DNA of 64,000 nt, from the NCBI RefSeq assembly GCF_022288725.1, contig NZ_JAKNTA010000004.1, forward strand, positions 398,615 to 462,614, written 5' to 3'. This document shows positions 30,001 through 40,000 of the stretch, piece by piece. This stretch comes from Kitasatospora sp. A2-31. GTDB taxonomy: Bacteria; Actinomycetota; Actinomycetes; Streptomycetales; Streptomycetaceae. Both the position numbers and the translations under genes were made by a program. A model generated the notes under the pieces. The model had not been told where the DNA came from and ran no database searches. It saw only the letters and a program-made list of their open reading frames with translations. Position 1 is the first letter of the stretch, and each line of letters begins with the position of its first letter.

Positions 30001-31538
30001 CCGACGCCGCAGGCGATCAGGTGGTGCGCGAGCCGGTTGGCGCGGGTGTTGAGCTCGGCGTAGCCGACCGTGCCGCCGTCGTGGACCAGCGCTGCCGCGT
30101 CCGGGGTGCGGGCCGCCTGCGCCTCGAACAGCTCGGGCAGCGAGCCGGGGCGCAGCGGCGCCGCGGTGGCGTTCCACTCGTCCAGGATGCGGGTCCGCTC
30201 CTCGGCGCCGAGCACCTCCAGGGCACCGATCGGGGCCTGCGGGTCGGCGGCCGCGGCCGCCAGCAGCCGGCCGAACCGCTCGAAGAGGGCGGTGACGGTG
30301 GCCCGGTCGTACAGGTCGGCCGCGTACTCGACCGAACCGGTGAGGCCGGCCGGGGTGCCGTCGGCGGCGCGCTGCTCGGTGATGCCGATGTTCAGGTCGA
30401 ACTTGGCGACCCGCAGGCCCAGCGGCTCGGACTCCGACTCCAGCCCGGGCAGGCCGAGTTCGCCCTCCTCGTGGTTCTGCAGCACGAGCAGGGTCTGGAA
30501 CAGCGGGTGGCGGCCGAGCGCGCGGGCCGGGTTGACCTCCTCGACCAGCCGCTCGAACGGCACGTCCTGGTGGGCGAACGCGTCCAGCTGCGCCTCCCGG
30601 ACCCGGTCGACGAGTTCGGCGAAGGACGGGTCGCCCGAGGTGTCGGTGCGCAGCACCAGGGTGTTGACGAAGAAGCCGACCAGGTCGTTCAGCGCCTCGT
30701 CCGAGCGGCCCGCCACGCCGGTGCCGAGCGGGATGTCGGTGCCGGCGCCGAGGCGGGTGAACAGGGCGGCCAGGCCGGCCTGGAGGACGGCGAACAGGGT
30801 GCAGCGGTGCCGGTGGGCCAGGCCGAGTAGGGCGGCGTGCAGCTCCGGTCCGTACGCGAAGGCCACGGCGTCCGCGGCGCCGCTCGGGGCGGGCGGCCGG
30901 GGGCGGTCCACCGGCAGCTCCAGCTCCTCCGGCAGGCCGGCCAGGGCTTGCCGCCAGTAGTCGAGTTGACGGCTCAGCAGGCTGTCCGGATCGGCTTCGT
31001 CGCCGAGCAGGTCGCGCTGCCAGAGCGCGTAGTCGGCGTACTGGACCGGCAGCGGCTCCCAGTCGGGGGCGGTGCCGGCCAGCCGGGCCCGGTAGGCGGT
31101 GGCGAGGTCGCGCAGCAGCGGGCCGAGCGACCAGCCGTCGCCGGCGATGTGGTGGAGCACGACGAGCAGCACGTGCTCGGCCGGTGCGAGCGAGAAGACC
31201 GTGACCCGGATGGGCAGTTCGGCGCTCAGGTCGAAGGTGCGGGCGGCGGCCCGGTCCCGCAGGGCGGGGTAGTCCGCCGGCGTGCAGTCCACCGTCTCGA
31301 AGGAGGGCTGCGCCTGCGCGGACGGCAGGATCCGCTGCACCGGGACGCCCCCGTCCACCGGGAACACCGTCCGCAGGGCCTCGTGCCGGTCGACCACGTC
31401 CGCCGTCGCGGCGCGCAGCGCGGCGGTGTCGAGCGGACCGCGCAGGCGGACCGCGAACGGCAGGTTGTAGAGCGCGGTCGGTCCTTCGATCTGGTCGATC
31501 AGCCAGAGACGCTGTTGTGCGTACGAAACCGGGATCAC
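18072..31538 (-). CDS. Nonribosomal peptide synthetase, four modules with terminal thioesterase (C-A-T x4, TE)
   Basis: About 4,488 residues. Approximate layout: C1 1-440, A1 455-950, T1 990-1060, C2 1075-1510, A2 1530-2010, T2 2045-2110, C3 2130-2575, A3 2590-3070, T3 3100-3165, C4 3180-3625, A4 3645-4125, T4 4155-4220, TE 4240-4488. All four C domains keep HHxxxDG, carrier domains have GGHSLL, and the TE has GWSFG (Ser near 4326). No epimerase or methyltransferase domain. Codes read by eye: A1 DAYALGVTFK (aliphatic-like), A2 DTEGMGMVDK, A3 DANSLGLVDK, A4 DADSLGLVDK (polar, unassigned). The GTG at 31538 was chosen because GAGGAAG lies just upstream. Odd points: a 33-bp minisatellite in A1, a 12-bp repeat in A2, and near-identical blocks shared by modules 3 and 4. 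The protein finishes the chain and releases it. Confidence 0.95.
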   Translation of the reverse strand: MIPVSYAQQRLWLIDQIEGPTALYNLPFAVRLRGPLDTAALRAATADVVDRHEALRTVFPVDGGVPVQRILPSAQAQPSFETVDCTPADYPALRDRAAARTFDLSAELPIRVTVFSLAPAEHVLLVVLHHIAGDGWSLGPLLRDLATAYRARLAGTAPDWEPLPVQYADYALWQRDLLGDEADPDSLLSRQLDYWRQALAGLPEELELPVDRPRPPAPSGAADAVAFAYGPELHAALLGLAHRHRCTLFAVLQAGLAALFTRLGAGTDIPLGTGVAGRSDEALNDLVGFFVNTLVLRTDTSGDPSFAELVDRVREAQLDAFAHQDVPFERLVEEVNPARALGRHPLFQTLLVLQNHEEGELGLPGLESESEPLGLRVAKFDLNIGITEQRAADGTPAGLTGSVEYAADLYDRATVTALFERFGRLLAAAAADPQAPIGALEVLGAEERTRILDEWNATAAPLRPGSLPELFEAQAARTPDAAALVHDGGTVGYAELNTRANRLAHHLIACGVGPESPVALLMERSVELVVATLAVLKAGGCYVPMHASLPPERMAALLADTDAPVLLTDRADPGFPHAAAVVRPGDEAGAPGHDPGLPVHPDRLAYVMFTSGSTGTPKGVAVRHRDVVDLAADRRWQDGRHERILLHSPHAFDAATYELWTPLLAGDTVVVAPPGGLDAAALHAVATRHGVTAVFLTKALFDLVAEQAPETFRALRVVLTGGEAASGTLMQRVLDHCPDLLLAHVYGPTEATTFATHHHLVPADLAGPRAPIGGPLDNMRAYVLDARLRPVPPGVPGELYVAGAGLARGYWRRPGLTAERFVADPYAPGGGPLLPGGGQGGGPLLPGGGQGGGPLLPGGGQGGRMYRTGDLVRRRADGAIEFLGRIDGQVKVRGFRIELGEIEAALSGHPAVRQVIVVAREDRPGDTRLVGYCAAADDDPGLAAELRQFAARTLPGYMVPAAVVVLPALPLNANGKVDRRALPAPDLGGDSTGRPPRDERERALCELFGEILGIEGITIDDDFFELGGHSLLATRLVGRARAELGAELAIADLFQAPTVAALTARLSTGPARPALRPEPRPERLPLSFAQRRLWFLGQAEGPAATYNVTLALRLTGPLDAAALERALGDVVGRHESLRTVFGAHDGVPYQRVLAAPPAPLLTVTDRPAAELVGHTFDLAVDVPLHAYLRPVGPDEHVLLLVMHHIASDGWSLRPLFRDLADAYTARLGGERPAWQPLPVQYADYTLWQHRLLGADSDPQSLLGGQLAHWREALAGLPDELALPLDRPRPPVASHRGDVVPLELDEALHARLAALAAEHGVTLFMVLQAAFATLLHRFGAGEDLPIGTPLAGRLDQALDELVGFFANTLVLRTDLSGRPAFAELLGRVREADLAAYAHQDVPFERLVEELNPARTLARHPLFQVMIAFDNTAAGGPEFPGTRAAYEPLGLPTTAFDLTLNLSERHHPDGSPAGLEGGLEFATDLFERSTAERLAAALDLILRQVAADPHRPVADLEVLDEDGRAALARWHDTDRPGAGTLVPAAFAAQAAATPEAVALVFGETRLTYAELDARAERLAHGLAAAGVGPDAVVALALPRSAESVVAVLAVLKAGAAFLPLDAEYPRDRIAHMLADARPAAVLTTDGWPLPDVLAGLRVLRADDRADDRADDRADRPAGAPSVRIGPDHAAYVIYTSGSTGRPKGVVVRHGGLANLLAFHRAETVGAAERAHPGRRFRFAQVGSLSFDTALESLLWMVAGHELHLLDDELRRDPAAVVRHAERHGVDVFDLTPGHAERLVEEGLLTCCRPALVMVGGEAVGQALWTALAAAPDTVALNMYGPTECTVDAVFHRLADAGRPLIGRPLPNLRAHVLDAALRPVPAGVAGELYLSGAGLARGYLGRPALTAERFVADPFAAGTRMYRTGDLVRRRPDGEIEFLGRTDHQVKVRGFRIELGEIEAVLTAHPGVLQAAVLPYEDGTAGTRLVAYAVGAPDLDPAALRAHAGAALPDYMVPAAVVVLAELPLTVNGKLDRAALPAPDFAAGAGGRAPRTAREEILCGLFGELLGVEGVTVDDDFFALGGHSLLATKLLSRVRAALGAELGIRDVFEAPTVAGLAQRLDGAEARLPLAAGRARPERVPLSFAQQRLWLIDRMEGPSALYNMPLVLRLTGALDADALATALGDLAGRHEILRTVIAEHDGEPHQRILPPAAALPVELLDCAPESVDAEVERLARRPFDLAAEAPIRATLLRIAPEDHVLVVALHHIAGDGWSMGPLLSDLAEAYTLRLGGEPPAWQPLPVQYADYALWQRELLGDETDPQSLVSRQLAYWREALAGLPEEIALPVDRPRGTRSDHRGDRVALPIDAELHRRLVELSREHRVTLFMTFQAALAALLTRLGAGTDVPIGSVVAGRSDEALDDLVGFFINTLVLRTDTSGDPTFAELLGRVRETGLGAYAHQDVPFERLVEELNPARSLARHPLFQVAMVLQSNAEAGSELAGLHAEALPAGTGVAKFDLNVTLEEFFGPDGAPAGLDCAIDFATDLFDRETAESLAARFGRLLTAVAAAPGRRIGRVDLLAEDERADLRRGHRPLPAGLPLVPAAFAERVARTPELTALVFEGTRLTYAQLDVRANRLAHGLAAAGVGPESVVALALPRSVDTVVAQLAVLKAGGAFLPLDAEYPRERTVHMLADARPAAVLTSDGWPLPDVLDGLPVLRTDEELWAAQPADALPVRVGPAHAAYVIYTSGSTGRPKGVVVSHGSIAGLLAAHQAETFGEPERVHGRLRAALTASLCFDASWNSLLWMVAGHELHLIGNDLRRDPAALVRHLRAVGVDALNLTPSYAEQLIAEGLLDAPAPRVVLLGGEPIGQALWTRLREAPHTTGHNLYGPTECTVDTLLQAYAGSERPSLGHTVLGTRAHVLDEHLNPVPLGVPGELYLAGDSLARGYLGRPGLTAERFVANPFAAGTRMYRTGDLVRRTRDGGLDYLGRTDHQVKVRGFRIEPGEIEQVLTRHEAVRQTVVVLHEADGDRRLVGYCATAAPSPELALELRRFAAETLPGHMVPAAVVTLAALPLTGSGKVDRRALPAPDFGLFAGGRAARTAREELLCGLFAEVLGLTAVGIDDDFFTLGGHSLLAIKLVSRVRTALGSELDIRDVFEAPTVAGLAQRLDGAGARLPLTAAAERPERVPLSFAQRRLWLIDRMEGPSALYNLPLALRLTGALDADALAAALDDLAARHESLRTVIAEQDGEPHQRIVEPAAARVPFDRRTEAPADLAAALADCAGLPFDLSADLPFRAHLLPLAADEHLLLLVLHHSAGDGWSMGPLLSDLAEAYTLRLGGEPPAWQPLPVQYADYALWQRELLGDETEPESLISRQLAYWREALAGLPEELALPVDRPRRADSGHRGDRVVVPLGAGLHRALVDLAREHRVTMFMALQAGLAALLTRLGAGTDVPIGSVVAGRSDEALDDLVGFFINTLVLRTDTSGDPDFAELLRRVRETQLDAHAHQDVPFERLVEELNPARSLARHPLFQVMLLLQGGTGGEPLDLAGLRAEVEPVGGYAAKFDLSIGIGESFDADGAPAGLECAIDFATDLFDRETAESIAVRYGRLLAAVAADPAQPIGRADLLSESERAELLAPGAGLPDRPPLLPAAFEAQAARTPDAVALVSGPTALTYAELNARANRLAHRLIAAGAGPDAVVALALPRSAETVIALLAVLKAGAASLPLDAEYPADRTAAMLADAAPALVLTDERWPLPELLDGLPVHCLDRADAGHHDGSDGATSDPAPRATAADAAYVIYTSGSTGRPKGVVVGHGSIAALLAAHRAGPIGAAERAHGRLRVALTASLCFDASWDGLLWMIAGHELHLVADDVRRDAAALVGHVRAKRIGVLEVTPSYAELLLEEGLLEDPAPQLVLLGGEAVGQALWTRLREAPHTAGHNLYGPTESTVDALTQPFADTERPSLGRTVAGTRALVLDQHLDPVPAGVPGELYLSGAGLARGYLGRPGLTAERFVADPYTPGARMYRTGDLVRRTRDGGLDYLGRTDHQVKIRGFRIEPGEIEHVLTGHQLVRAATVVAREDGTAGPRLVAYVVADGPLDPADLRAFAAESLPGYMLPAAFVPLAALPLTASGKVDHRALPAPDFTTAPAGRAPRTAREEVLCGLFAEVLALPAVSVDDGFFDLGGHSLLAMKLLGRIRATLGADPGMRALFETPTVAGLARRLDAAGPAADALDVLLPLRTGAARGDGTGGRAPLFCVHPAAGISWVYSGLLRHLGADRPVYGLQARGLRGGSPADVAEIAEDYVRQIRAVQPDGPYHLLGWSFGAVVAQAMAVRLQAEGAEIALLALLDGAPAARPARPAAPSDDPVDTLAELLASLGYDPADGRGQADLTALLGEAAAVLPDVFEHHRKLMAEHVPDRYRGDVVFFGATVGKPADWPYEEAWRPYVDGRIEHHRVECEHGAMTQPEPVARIAAVLAQKLGE
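21066..21203. repeat. Intragenic duplicate block, module 4 copy (partner 24225-24362)
   Basis: This 138-bp block, in the C4 domain, is identical to 24225-24362 in C3, offset 3,159 bp (one module length). A second block, 21466-21581, is identical to 24625-24740 with the same offset. The exact identity over synonymous positions indicates recent module duplication or gene conversion within the NRPS gene. Confidence 0.85.
24225..24362. repeat. Intragenic duplicate block, module 3 copy (partner 21066-21203)
   Basis: Identical to 21066-21203. A further identical pair with the same 3,159-bp offset is 24625-24740 and 21466-21581. It lies in C3 of the four-module NRPS. Confidence 0.85.
26530..26565. 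repeat. Three 12-bp in-frame tandem units in the A2 domain
   Basis: Units CGGTCGTCGGCC, CGGTCGTCGGCG and CGGTCGTCGGCG encode, on the minus strand, R-A-D-D repeats between the A2 and A3 cores of the second adenylation domain. Other adenylation domains of the protein lack this insert. Confidence 0.8.
28951..29049. repeat. Three perfect 33-bp tandem units inside the A1 domain
   Basis: Units at 28951-28983, 28984-29016 and 29017-29049 are identical. Each encodes 11 residues ([11 protein letters not shown]) on the minus strand. The array sits just before MYRTGDL (core A7) of the first adenylation domain, where sister domains have only a short loop. Each unit is also nearly palindromic: CCTCCTTGCCCG and CGGGCAGGAGG can pair with one bulged T. 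Reading frame is kept, so copy number can change without breaking the gene. Confidence 0.95.
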
Positions 31539-31582
31539 GGTGCTTCCTCTGCTCACGTCACGGCGCGGTTGGTGGTGGGGCG

Positions 31583-32578
31583 TCAGGCGGGCACTGCCGT
31601 GGGCAGCACGGTGGGGCGGCAGTCCAGGACGTCGACCGGGCGCCCCATCGCGACGGCGATCCTCCGGTCGCCGCGGTACGGGTCGCGGCCGTGCGCGCAG
31701 AGCACGTTGTCGACCAGCATCACGTCGCCGACCTGCCAGGTCTCGCGGACGGTGGCGGCCTCGTAGGCGGCGTTCAGCGCGTCCACGTCCTCCCGGGTGA
31801 GCGGCTCGCCGTCCCCGAAGCCGGTGTTGAACGGCAGGCCGTCCGGGCCGAACTCGTCGACCATGGCCTCCCGGATGTCCGGGTCCAGCGACCACTCGTT
31901 CCAGAAGGCGAGGTGGTTGAACCAGACCTCCTCGCCGGTCTGCGGGTGGTGGATGGTGGCCGGCCGCAGCTGGCCGGTGCGAAGGTTGCCGTCCGGCTGC
32001 CACTGCCAGGAGATGCCGTTCTCCTTGCAGTACAGCTCCACCTCGGCTCGGTCCTCGGTGCCGAAGGCGGTCCGCCAGCCGAGCGAGACGTAGTCCGAGT
32101 AGTTGCGGGTGAGCGTCCAGCCGGACGACCGGCCGCGGGCCGCCAGGTGCGCCGGCAGGTGGGCCAGGACCTTGCGGACGTCGGCCGTCGGGGTGGCCCC
32201 GCCCTCTTCGGGGGCGGTCAGGCAGGCGAAGAGCAGCCTGCCGGGGAAGGTCAGGGTGTAGCTGTTCTCGTTGTGCATCCGGATCGACTGGGCCGGCGGC
32301 AGGTCGGTGGACGAGAAGACGCCGTGGCCGAAGTCGCTGCGCGGGGTGGCCTTCTCCCGGTACGGGGTGGGCTCGGGGATCAGCACGTCGCGGACGGCGG
32401 CGACGTCCTCGGTGGAGGCCACCGGCAGACCACGCAGGAAGATCGTGCCGTGTTCGTGGAGCGCGGCGGTCAGCTCGGCCTCGTTCTCCCGCAGCCAGGC
32501 GCAGCCCTCGGCGAGGCCGGCGCCGGCCGGCACCTGAGTGAGGGCGGGGCGGCCGGGGGTCAGCTCCCAGGTCGGCAT
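31583..32578 (-). CDS. TauD/TfdA-type Fe(II)/2-oxoglutarate hydroxylase, SyrP-like
   Basis: A 331-residue non-haem iron dioxygenase. The iron ligands fit H-x-D/E...H: MHNENSY with His102 and Glu104, and CAHGRDPY with distal His296, followed by RGDRR for 2-oxoglutarate. The HNE-type motif is typical of SyrP-like enzymes in NRPS clusters, which hydroxylate the beta carbon of an amino acid (Asp, Asn, Glu or His) while bound to a carrier domain. It lies between MbtH (7 bp gap) and the four-module NRPS (45 bp gap) on the same strand, so it should act on a carrier-bound residue in this pathway. Which residue is not determined. Confidence 0.87.
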   Translation of the reverse strand: MPTWELTPGRPALTQVPAGAGLAEGCAWLRENEAELTAALHEHGTIFLRGLPVASTEDVAAVRDVLIPEPTPYREKATPRSDFGHGVFSSTDLPPAQSIRMHNENSYTLTFPGRLLFACLTAPEEGGATPTADVRKVLAHLPAHLAARGRSSGWTLTRNYSDYVSLGWRTAFGTEDRAEVELYCKENGISWQWQPDGNLRTGQLRPATIHHPQTGEEVWFNHLAFWNEWSLDPDIREAMVDEFGPDGLPFNTGFGDGEPLTREDVDALNAAYEAATVRETWQVGDVMLVDNVLCAHGRDPYRGDRRIAVAMGRPVDVLDCRPTVLPTAVPA

Positions 32579-32585
32579 CGCGGGC

Positions 32586-32795
32586 TCACCGGTCCAGGGT
32601 GGCCAGCAGGCCGGCCGGGCGGATGTCGGTCCAGTTGGTCTCGATCCAGTCGAGGCACTCCTGGCGGGACGCCTCCCCGTGGACGCTGGTCCAGCCGGCC
32701 GGCACGTCGATCCAGACCGGCCAGAGCGAGTGCTGGTTCTCGTCGTTGACCAGCACCAGGTAGCCGGCGTTGTCGTCCTCGAACGGGTTGGTCAT
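32586..32795 (-). CDS. MbtH-like protein
   Basis: A 69-residue protein with the MbtH signature: N-terminal MTNPFEDD, VNDENQHSLWP, PAGW, CLDWIETNWTDIRP. MbtH-like proteins bind adenylation domains and are needed for their solubility or activity. It probably serves one or more of the seven adenylation domains here. The ATG at 32795 is the first gene after an internal promoter candidate (32851-32907), and the hydroxylase gene follows after 7 bp. Confidence 0.97.
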   Translation of the reverse strand: MTNPFEDDNAGYLVLVNDENQHSLWPVWIDVPAGWTSVHGEASRQECLDWIETNWTDIRPAGLLATLDR

Positions 32796-32850
32796 GGTGC
32801 TCTCCTCGGTGTGGTGTGGACCGGTGGGGCGCGTCCCCCGGTGTGCTTCG

Positions 32851-32907
32851 AAGCTATCGGCGGCGCAGCGGCCGCAGCGGCACAAGGCCCGGCAGGTGGG
32901 CGGCAGT
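32851..32907 (-). promoter_or_regulatory. Regulon promoter 2 (internal promoter before mbtH)
   Basis: On the plus strand: CGGCAC (32878), CGGCAG (32890), CGGCAGT (32901), i.e. steps of 12 and 11 bp. Read on the minus strand, a TAGCTT hexamer (32851-32856) lies 21 bp from the proximal repeat, about 55 bp before the mbtH ATG. The same geometry occurs at 46347-46403 and 50891-50947. The repeats also overlap a stem, CCGGCAGG (32889-32896) with CCTGCCGG (32913-32920), that could end P450 transcription. Confidence 0.75.
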
Positions 32908-32929
32908 TAGCGCCTGCCGGTGCACGCGG

Positions 32930-34117
32930 TCAGCGCGGGGTGAGGCGGACCGGGAAGCGGTCCAGGCCGAAGTTGATGATCGAGCGGTTGTACTCGACCG
33001 GACCGGCCGGCTCGATGGCGGCTGCCTTCTCCAGGGCCGCCGAGTACAGCGCGCTCAGCTCGGCCTTGGCCAGCGGTGCGCCGATGCAGTAGTGGGCGCC
33101 GAGCCCCAGCGCCAGGTGCTTGTTGGGCGAGCGGTCGAGCAGGATCTCCTCGGGCCGGTCGAAGGCCTCCGGGTCCCGGTTGGCCGACCAGACCCAGACC
33201 GCCACCCGGTCGCCGCGGCGGATCTGCCGCCCGGCCAGCTCGACGTCCCGGCTGGCGGTGCGCAGCGTGTGCAGCCCCACCGAGGTCCACCGCAGCAACT
33301 CGTCCACGGCGGAGTCCATGTCGACCTCGCCCTGCTGGAGCCTGCGCCACAGGTCCGGGCGCTGGACGAGGGTGTGCAGGCCCATCGCGGCGGTGTGGCG
33401 GACCGTCTGGACGCCGCCGACCACGATGTTGTCCAGGTTGAGCACGACGTCCTCGACCGGCAGCAGCCGGCCGTTGACCTTGTAGGTCGCCATCATCGAG
33501 ATCAGGTCGTCACGCGGGTCGCTGCGGCGCAGCATCACCTGGTGCAGCAGGTACGGGATGAGCTGCTGGTGGCCGGCCCGGCGCTCCTCGGGGGTACGGC
33601 CGAGGAAGGCCACGTCGCAGACCCGGACCACCATGTCGCGGTCCTTCTCGGGCACGTCCAGCAGGTCGCACATGACCGCCAGCGGCAGTGCGGAGACCAC
33701 GTCGACGAGGTCCACCTCGCCCTGCTCGACGGCCCGGTCGAAGAGCTCGCCGGCCCGCTCGGCGATCGAGCGGGCGGCGCCGCGCACCCCGCCCTTGGAG
33801 AAGAACGGGTTGGCGGGGGCGCGCAGTTCGCGGTGCCGCGGCGGGTCGGTGAGGGCCATCATCCGGCCCGAGCCGACCGGCACCTTGCCCTGGCCCGAGC
33901 CCAGCAACGAGCCGGACTCCGAGCTGAACACGGCGGCGTTGCGCAGCACGTCCGCGGACTCGCGGTAGGTCAGCACCGACCAGACCGGGCCGTCGTCCAC
34001 GGTCTCGGTGCGGTGGACCGGGGCGGTCCGGCGCAGTTCGGCGACCAGCGCCGGGGTGTCGGGGCGGGCCCACAGGGCCGGGTCGGTGAGGTCGACGGAG
34101 GTGGTGGTGGTCGTCAA
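32930..34117 (-). CDS. Cytochrome P450
   Basis: A 395-residue soluble P450. The haem loop LGLGAHYCIG has the ligand Cys344 (the usual Phe is Leu). The K-helix ExxR is in DELLRW. The I-helix reads GGVQTV, where the usual acidic residue before Thr is Gln. P450s of this type in NRPS clusters, such as NikQ and NovI, hydroxylate the beta carbon of an amino acid tethered to a carrier protein. It follows a type II thioesterase and a free A-T protein on the same strand, the same trio as in beta-hydroxy-His or beta-hydroxy-Tyr supply. The start is a TTG at 34117 with GGGAG about 7 nt upstream. Tailoring of the finished peptide is the alternative. Confidence 0.9.
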   Translation of the reverse strand: MTTTTTSVDLTDPALWARPDTPALVAELRRTAPVHRTETVDDGPVWSVLTYRESADVLRNAAVFSSESGSLLGSGQGKVPVGSGRMMALTDPPRHRELRAPANPFFSKGGVRGAARSIAERAGELFDRAVEQGEVDLVDVVSALPLAVMCDLLDVPEKDRDMVVRVCDVAFLGRTPEERRAGHQQLIPYLLHQVMLRRSDPRDDLISMMATYKVNGRLLPVEDVVLNLDNIVVGGVQTVRHTAAMGLHTLVQRPDLWRRLQQGEVDMDSAVDELLRWTSVGLHTLRTASRDVELAGRQIRRGDRVAVWVWSANRDPEAFDRPEEILLDRSPNKHLALGLGAHYCIGAPLAKAELSALYSAALEKAAAIEPAGPVEYNRSIINFGLDRFPVRLTPR

Positions 34118-34199
34118 GACTGCTCCCTGGGGGTGGCCTCGGGCCCGCGCCCGAGGGTCGGAGTGGGCGGGGTGGGGCCGGGCCGGGTGCGGTCGGCCC

Positions 34200-35042
34200 T
34201 CATGGGCGGGGCCGGACGGCGGGCCGCAGCGGTGGCCGGGCCGGCGCCGGCGCGCGGACCCGGTCGGCCGCGGGCCGGGGCGGGGCGGCGGCCAGCAGCG
34301 AGGACAGCAGGGCCACCGGGCCGGGCCGGTCGACGGTGGCCAGCAGGTGCCCGCCCGGCAGGACGTGGTGGCCGAACGCCCCGCCGGTGAAGGCGGCCCA
34401 GCCGGTGAGGTCGGTGGTGCCGAGCATCGGGTCGTCGGCGCCGGCCAGCGCGTACAGCGCGGAGCCGATCGGCGGGTGCGGGCGGTGGCGGAAGGTGGCG
34501 CTGACCGCGAGGTCGGTGCGGATGCCGGACAGGGCCAGCTCGACCAGGTCCGGATCGGCCCGGACCAGCTCCTCCAGGCCGGTGAGGCGCAGGAGTTCGA
34601 CGGCGTCGAGGTCCTTGCTCTCCCGCTCGGCCCACTCCGCGGGGCAGGGCGCGCCGGCGGCGACCACCAGGTCGGGGCGCCGGTCGGCGGGCAGCGCGCG
34701 GGCCACCTCGTAGGCCAGCAGGGCGCCGAAGCTCTGCCCGTAGAAACCGAACCGGCCGCCGGCCAGGTGCGGGGTGATCGCCTCGACGACCGCCGCCACC
34801 AGGGCGGCGAAGTCCGGCGGCATCCGGTCCCGGCTGCGGCCGCCGCGGGCCGGCGGGCGCAGCGCCCAGACCTCGGCGGCGGGTGCGAGCGCCCGGGCCA
34901 GCGGGGTGAAGGCGGTGGCGTCGCCGCCGGCGTGGGGGAAGCAGAACAGCCGTGGCGGGCGGTGGGGTTGGGGCGCGGGGACGAGGAACCAGTCGCCCTC
35001 GATCCGCGGCCGGGCGGCCGGGCGGGCGGCGGTCGCGCTCAT
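34200..35042 (-). CDS. Type II thioesterase
   Basis: A 280-residue alpha/beta-hydrolase. N-terminal [11 protein letters not shown] forms the oxyanion region, GQSFG holds the catalytic Ser104, ALAGADDPM the Asp and LPGGHLL the His, the standard triad of external NRPS/PKS thioesterases. These proteins clear stalled or mis-loaded carriers, and in A-T/P450 systems they can release the modified amino acid. The ATG at 35042 overlaps the stop of the A-T gene by 4 bp (ATGA), showing translational coupling. The last ~30 residues are Pro/Ala/Arg-rich. Confidence 0.92.
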   Translation of the reverse strand: MSATAARPAARPRIEGDWFLVPAPQPHRPPRLFCFPHAGGDATAFTPLARALAPAAEVWALRPPARGGRSRDRMPPDFAALVAAVVEAITPHLAGGRFGFYGQSFGALLAYEVARALPADRRPDLVVAAGAPCPAEWAERESKDLDAVELLRLTGLEELVRADPDLVELALSGIRTDLAVSATFRHRPHPPIGSALYALAGADDPMLGTTDLTGWAAFTGGAFGHHVLPGGHLLATVDRPGPVALLSSLLAAAPPRPAADRVRAPAPARPPLRPAVRPRP

Positions 35043-36883
35043 CGGGCGGCCCGGCGGGCGGTCAGGGCGGGTCGCGGCGCGGCCGGGCCGGCCTCGGCGG
35101 CCAGGCGGACGGCGGCGGTGAAAGCGGCCAGGTCGGCGGCGTCCAGCAGGTGCCGCAGCTGGAGCTCGACGTTCAGCTTGCGGCGCAGCAGGTGGACGAC
35201 GCGCAGCGCGGCGAGCGAGTGGCCGCCGAGCGAGAGGAAGTCGTCGGTGGGCTCGACCGCGGGGACGCCCAGCACGGTCCGCCAGACCTCGGCGACCTGC
35301 TCCTCGACGCCGCCGGCCGGCGCGGCCTCCGCGGCGGCGGCCGGGGCGGGCAGCGCACGGTGGTCGACCTTGCCGTTGGGGGTGAGCGGGAGGGCGTCCA
35401 GCACGGTGACGGTGGCCGGCACCAGGTGGGCGGGCAGCGTCCGGCGCAGCGCGGCGAGCAGCGCGGCGGCGTCGGCCCCGGATCCGGCGGTGGTGACGAC
35501 GTACCCGGCCAGCCGGAGGTCGCCGGGGGCGGCCTCGTGCACGGTGACCGCCGCCGCGGACACCCCGTCCAGGGCGGCCAGGGCGTGCTCCACCTCGCCC
35601 GGCTCGATCCGGAAGCCGCGCAGCTTGACCTGGCGGTCGACCCGGCCGACGTACTCCAGCAGGCCGTCCGCGGTGCGGCGCGCCCGGTCGCCGGTTCGGT
35701 ACATCCGGCTGCCCGGCGTGAACGGGTCGGCCACGAAGCGGCCGGCGGTCAGGCCCGGGTGGCCCGGGTAGCCGTGCGCCACGCCCGGCCCGGACAGGTA
35801 CAGTTCGCCGACCGTGCCGGGCGCGGTGACCGGTGCCAGCCGGTCGTCCAGCAGGTGGGCGCGGACGCCGGGCAGCGGCTCGCCCAGGTGCGGGCCGGGG
35901 CCGGTGATCGGGGCGGTGATCGCGTCGACGGTGCACTCGGTGGGCCCGTACAGGTTGAGCGCGTCGATGCCGGTGTCGGCCAGCTCGCGCCAGGTCCGCT
36001 CGGGCACCGGCTCACCGCCCATGAACAGGCGCGGCACCCGGGCACCGGCCAGCGGCTCGCGCAGCAGCTGCCAGTGCGAGGGGGTCAGGTCGAGGTCGGT
36101 GACGCCGTGCTCGGCCAGCAGGACGGCCAGCCGGGCCGGGTCGGCCCGGCGGGCGTCGTCGATCAGCACCAGCGTGTCGCCGCGGCAGATCCGGACCCAC
36201 TGCTGGACGGAGGCGTCGAAGGAGACGCTGGCGTTCCAGCCGACCACGGCCGGCTCCGGGCGGTAGGCGCCGCTGCGCTCCAGCGCGGCGGCCAGGTGGG
36301 CGACGGCGCCGTGCGGCACCTCGACGCCCTTGGGACGGCCGGTGGAGCCGGAGGTGTAGATGACGTAGGCGGAGTCGAGCGGGTCCGGGGCGAAGTCCGC
36401 GTCACCGGAGGCCGCGGCCTCGCCGTCCGCCGCCCCCGCCCCGGCGTCCGCCGCCCCGGCGTCCGGGCGGAGCACCGGGACACCGGCCGGTACGGGCGGC
36501 GCGGCGTCGGTGCTGACGACGGCCGCGAGGCCGGCGTCGGCGGCCATGAAGGCGATCCGCTCGGCCGGGTAGGCCGGGTCGAGCGGGACGTACGCGGCGC
36601 CGGCCCGCCAGGCGGCGAGCAGCGCGACCGGCAGATCGGCGGTGCGGGCCAGGTGGATGCCGACCCGGTCGCCGCGCCGCACGCCCCGGGCGCGCAGGGC
36701 GCGGGCGAGGGCGGCGGTCCGCCGGTCCAGGGCGGCGAAGTCGAGGCTGCCGTCGACGGCGTGCACGGCCGGCCGGTCGGGATGGGCGGCGACGGCGGCG
36801 CGCAGGCGGGTGAGCAGGTCGGCGGGGGCCGCCGCGGGGGTGGTGGGCTGGACGGTGGCGGCCGGTTCGGCGGTGGTGGTCAT
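35039..36883 (-). CDS. Free-standing NRPS adenylation-carrier (A-T) protein
   Basis: A 614-residue protein. The adenylation domain (about 25-510) has [11 protein letters not shown] (near 178), SFDASVQQW (A4), NLYGPTE (A5), YRTGD (A7) and NGKVDHR (A10). The carrier (about 530-600) has LGGHSLAAL, with the phosphopantetheine Ser near 555. No condensation domain. Code read by eye: DAQSFGLVDK, polar-type, not assigned. Two roles fit. It may complete the module whose C domain ends the upstream C-A-T-C protein. Or it may load an amino acid for the P450 encoded two genes on, as NikP1 or NovH do. It overlaps the type II thioesterase gene by 4 bp; 162 bp separate it from the upstream NRPS stop. Confidence 0.93.
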   Translation of the reverse strand: MTTTAEPAATVQPTTPAAAPADLLTRLRAAVAAHPDRPAVHAVDGSLDFAALDRRTAALARALRARGVRRGDRVGIHLARTADLPVALLAAWRAGAAYVPLDPAYPAERIAFMAADAGLAAVVSTDAAPPVPAGVPVLRPDAGAADAGAGAADGEAAASGDADFAPDPLDSAYVIYTSGSTGRPKGVEVPHGAVAHLAAALERSGAYRPEPAVVGWNASVSFDASVQQWVRICRGDTLVLIDDARRADPARLAVLLAEHGVTDLDLTPSHWQLLREPLAGARVPRLFMGGEPVPERTWRELADTGIDALNLYGPTECTVDAITAPITGPGPHLGEPLPGVRAHLLDDRLAPVTAPGTVGELYLSGPGVAHGYPGHPGLTAGRFVADPFTPGSRMYRTGDRARRTADGLLEYVGRVDRQVKLRGFRIEPGEVEHALAALDGVSAAAVTVHEAAPGDLRLAGYVVTTAGSGADAAALLAALRRTLPAHLVPATVTVLDALPLTPNGKVDHRALPAPAAAAEAAPAGGVEEQVAEVWRTVLGVPAVEPTDDFLSLGGHSLAALRVVHLLRRKLNVELQLRHLLDAADLAAFTAAVRLAAEAGPAAPRPALTARRAAR

Positions 36884-37045
36884 GCGGGGGTGCTCCTCGG
36901 TCGGGATGGGTGGTGGCGCGTCGGGGCCGACGCGGTCGTACGGGAGCCGCGGGGTGCGGCCGGCGGGGTGTGGCCGCCGGGGGTGGACATGCGGCGGGCG
37001 GCCGGACGGGCGCCCGGGCCGGTGGCCGGCCCGGGCGGCGCGGCG

Positions 37046-40000
37046 TCAGACCGACGCCGCCAGGGCGGCCAGGGCCGCCGCGTAGGCGTCGATGAACTCC
37101 TCGGCGGTGGCGTCGTCCACCACCGCACGCTGGTGGTCCACGGCCAGCAGCACCCGGTCCGAGACCGGGTCCTGGATCAGCGAGGCGCCGAAGGCGAAGC
37201 TGTTGGGCTCGTGCCGAAGGGTGGGCTCGCAGCCGATCCGGCCGTCCTCGATGCGCGCCGAGCTGAGCCGGCCCAGGGCGTGGAACCGCAGGTAGCCGAA
37301 CTGGCTGTCGAGCGCGGTGTCGGCCATCAGCCGGGCCAGCCGGGCGAACGGCACCCGGCGGTGCGGCATCATGTCCAGCTCCTCCCGGTGCACGTGACGG
37401 ACCAGCGCGGCGAGGTCCGCCCCGGGTTCGGCCACCAGCGGGACGGTGTTGAGGAAGAGCCCGTAGACCTCGGTGCCGCCGAGCCGTTCCAGCCGGCCGT
37501 TCATCGCCAGACCGGTGGTGACCCGCTCCCGTCCGGTGATCCGGGCCAGGGCGTGCAGGTGGGCGGCGAGCGCGACGGACTTGACCGGCACGGCGAGCGC
37601 GTCCGCGACGCCGCGCAGCTGCCGGGGGGCGTCCGGCAGCACCCGCTCGACCGTGCGCGGCAGGTCGTGGACGTCCTCGCTGCCGGGCCAGAGCTGGCCG
37701 GTGGCGCCGTCCAGCCGCTCGCGCCAGAAGGCCAGCGAGGCCGGCTCCTCGGCCGCCGCCCGCTCCACGGCGACGAAGTCGCGGAAGGCGGTGCGCGGCG
37801 GCGGGGTCGGCGCGGACGCCGGGTCGGCGGCCAGCGCGGAGTGCCGTTCGAGGATCTCGGTGAGCAGCGAGGTGAAGCTCCAGCCGTCCAGGATCGCGTG
37901 GTGCTCGGAGATGGTGAGCTGGAACGCGCCCGCCCCGAGCCGCTGCACGGTGATCCGGAACAGCGGCGGCTCGGCGAGGTCGAACGGCCGGTCCCGGTGG
38001 TCGGCGAAGACGGCCCGGACCGCCGCGTCCTGGGCCTGCTCGTCCGCGCCGCGCAGGTCGGCGAACTCGACGGGGGCGGGCAGCGTGCCGTGCACCAGCT
38101 GGAGCGGTTCGCCGTAGCCGGAGATGTCGAGGCCGGTCCGGAGCACGGCGTGCCGGGCCATCGCCTCGTTGACCGACCGGACGAAGGCGGTCTCGTCCAG
38201 ATCGCCGGAGATCCGGTAGGAGTTGACGTTGTGGTAGCTGTCGGTGCCGCCGGCCACCTCCATGTGGAAGACCATGGACAGCTGCATCGAGACCATCGGG
38301 TAGGCGTCGACCACCTCCGGCGGGAGCTCGGCCCGGTCCTCCTCGGCGATCAGCGCGAACGGCCGGTCCGCCCCGGGGTCCGCCGCCACCGGGCGGGCCG
38401 CCGGCAGCAGCGCGGCGACGGTGGGGGCGTTGAAGACGTCCCGCAGGCTGACCTGCCAGCCGCGGTCGTGCAGCGCCCCGGCCAGCTGGACGGCGCGGAT
38501 GGAGTCGCCGCCGAGGTGGAAGAAGTCGTCGTGGACGCCGATCCCGGGCAGGCCGAGCACCTCCGACCAGACGGCGGCGAACAGTTCCTCCTCCGGGGTG
38601 CGGGGCTCGACGTGCCGGCCGGTGGCGGGCGCGGCCCGGCCGGGCGCGGGCAGCGCAGCCCGGTCCACCTTGCCGTTGACGGTCAGCGGCAGCGCGTCCA
38701 GCACGGTGACGCTCGCCGGGATCATGTACTCGGGCAGTGCCCTGCCCAGGAAGGCCCGCAGGTCGGCGGGCTCGCACCCGGTGACGTACGCGGCGAGCCG
38801 GTCGTCGTGCACGGTGACCACGCAGGCGTCCACGTCCGGGTGGGCGGCGACGGCGTTCTCGATCTCGCCGAGCTCGATCCGGAAGCCGCGCAGCTTGACC
38901 TGGAAGTCGGCCCGGCCGACGTACTCCAGCCCCCCGCCGGGCAGCCGCTTGGCCACGTCGCCGGTCCGGTAGAGCCGGGCGCCGGGCGGGCCGTACGGGT
39001 CGGCGACGAAGCGGCAGGCGGTGAGACCGGGCCGGCCCCAGTAGCCGTGGGCGAGGCTGCCGCCGCCGATGTAGAGCTCGCCGGGGACGCCGGCCGGGCA
39101 GGGGCGCAGCCAGTCGTCCAGGACCGCAGCGGTGAGGTGCGGCATCGGCTCGCCGATCAGGCTCCGTTCGAAGCCCTCGCCGCCGGCGGCGACGTCGTGG
39201 ACGGTGACGTGGACGGTGGTCTCGGTGATCCCGTAGAGGTTGCAGAGCCGGGCGGGCGGCAGCGGGTCGAGACCGGACCAGCGCTGCACCACCCCGGGGT
39301 CGAGGGCCTCGCCGCCGAGCATGATCCAGCGCAGCGCCGGCAGGGCGCGCGGCTGGCGGCGCAGTGCCGGTTCGAGCTGGCGCAGCGCGGACGGGGTGAG
39401 GCAGAGGTGGGTGACCTGCTCCCGGTCGACGAGTTCGGCGAACTCGTCCGGCGAGCGGCTGGTCAGGTACGGCACGACGACCAGGCGGGCGCCGTGCAGC
39501 AGGGCGCCCCAGAGCTCCCAGACGGTCCAGTCGAAGGCGTAGCTGTGGAAGAGCGTCCAGACCGCGTCCGGGCCGAAGCCGAAGTGCGGGCGACCGGAGT
39601 CGAGCAGCCGGCTGACGTGCTCGTGGGCGACGGCCACGCCCTTGGGGCGGCCGGTGGAGCCGGAGGTGAAGATGAGGTAGGCGACGTCGCCGGGGCGCCC
39701 GGCGGCCGGGGGCCGGGTGCCGGGCAGGGCGGCGAGCTCCTCGGCGCGGGCCACCACGTCCAGGGTCTGCCAGGGGCCGTCCGGGGCGCGGTCGGGCCGG
39801 TCGGTGACCACCACGGTGACGGCGGTGTCGCCGAAGACCAGGGCGGCCCGGTCGGCCGGGGCGGCCAGGTCGACCGGTACGTAGGCGGCGCCGGTCTTGA
39901 GCACGCCGAGGATCGCCGCCGGCACGGCCGCGGTGCGCTCCAGCAGGAGGCCGACCCGGTCGCCGGGGCGGACCCCGCGGGCACGCAGCGCGTGCGCCAA

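Noticed and set aside
31539..32003. N-terminal extension of the four-module NRPS into the hydroxylase gene
   Set aside because: The upstream stretch is in the wrong frame of the hydroxylase and lacks domain sequence; the C domain begins right after GTG 31538, which has GAGGAAG upstream.
37046..38330. Epimerisation domain at the end of the C-A-T-C protein
   Set aside because: The motif is HHAILDGWS with the condensation-type DG. I call it condensation, though a non-standard subtype.
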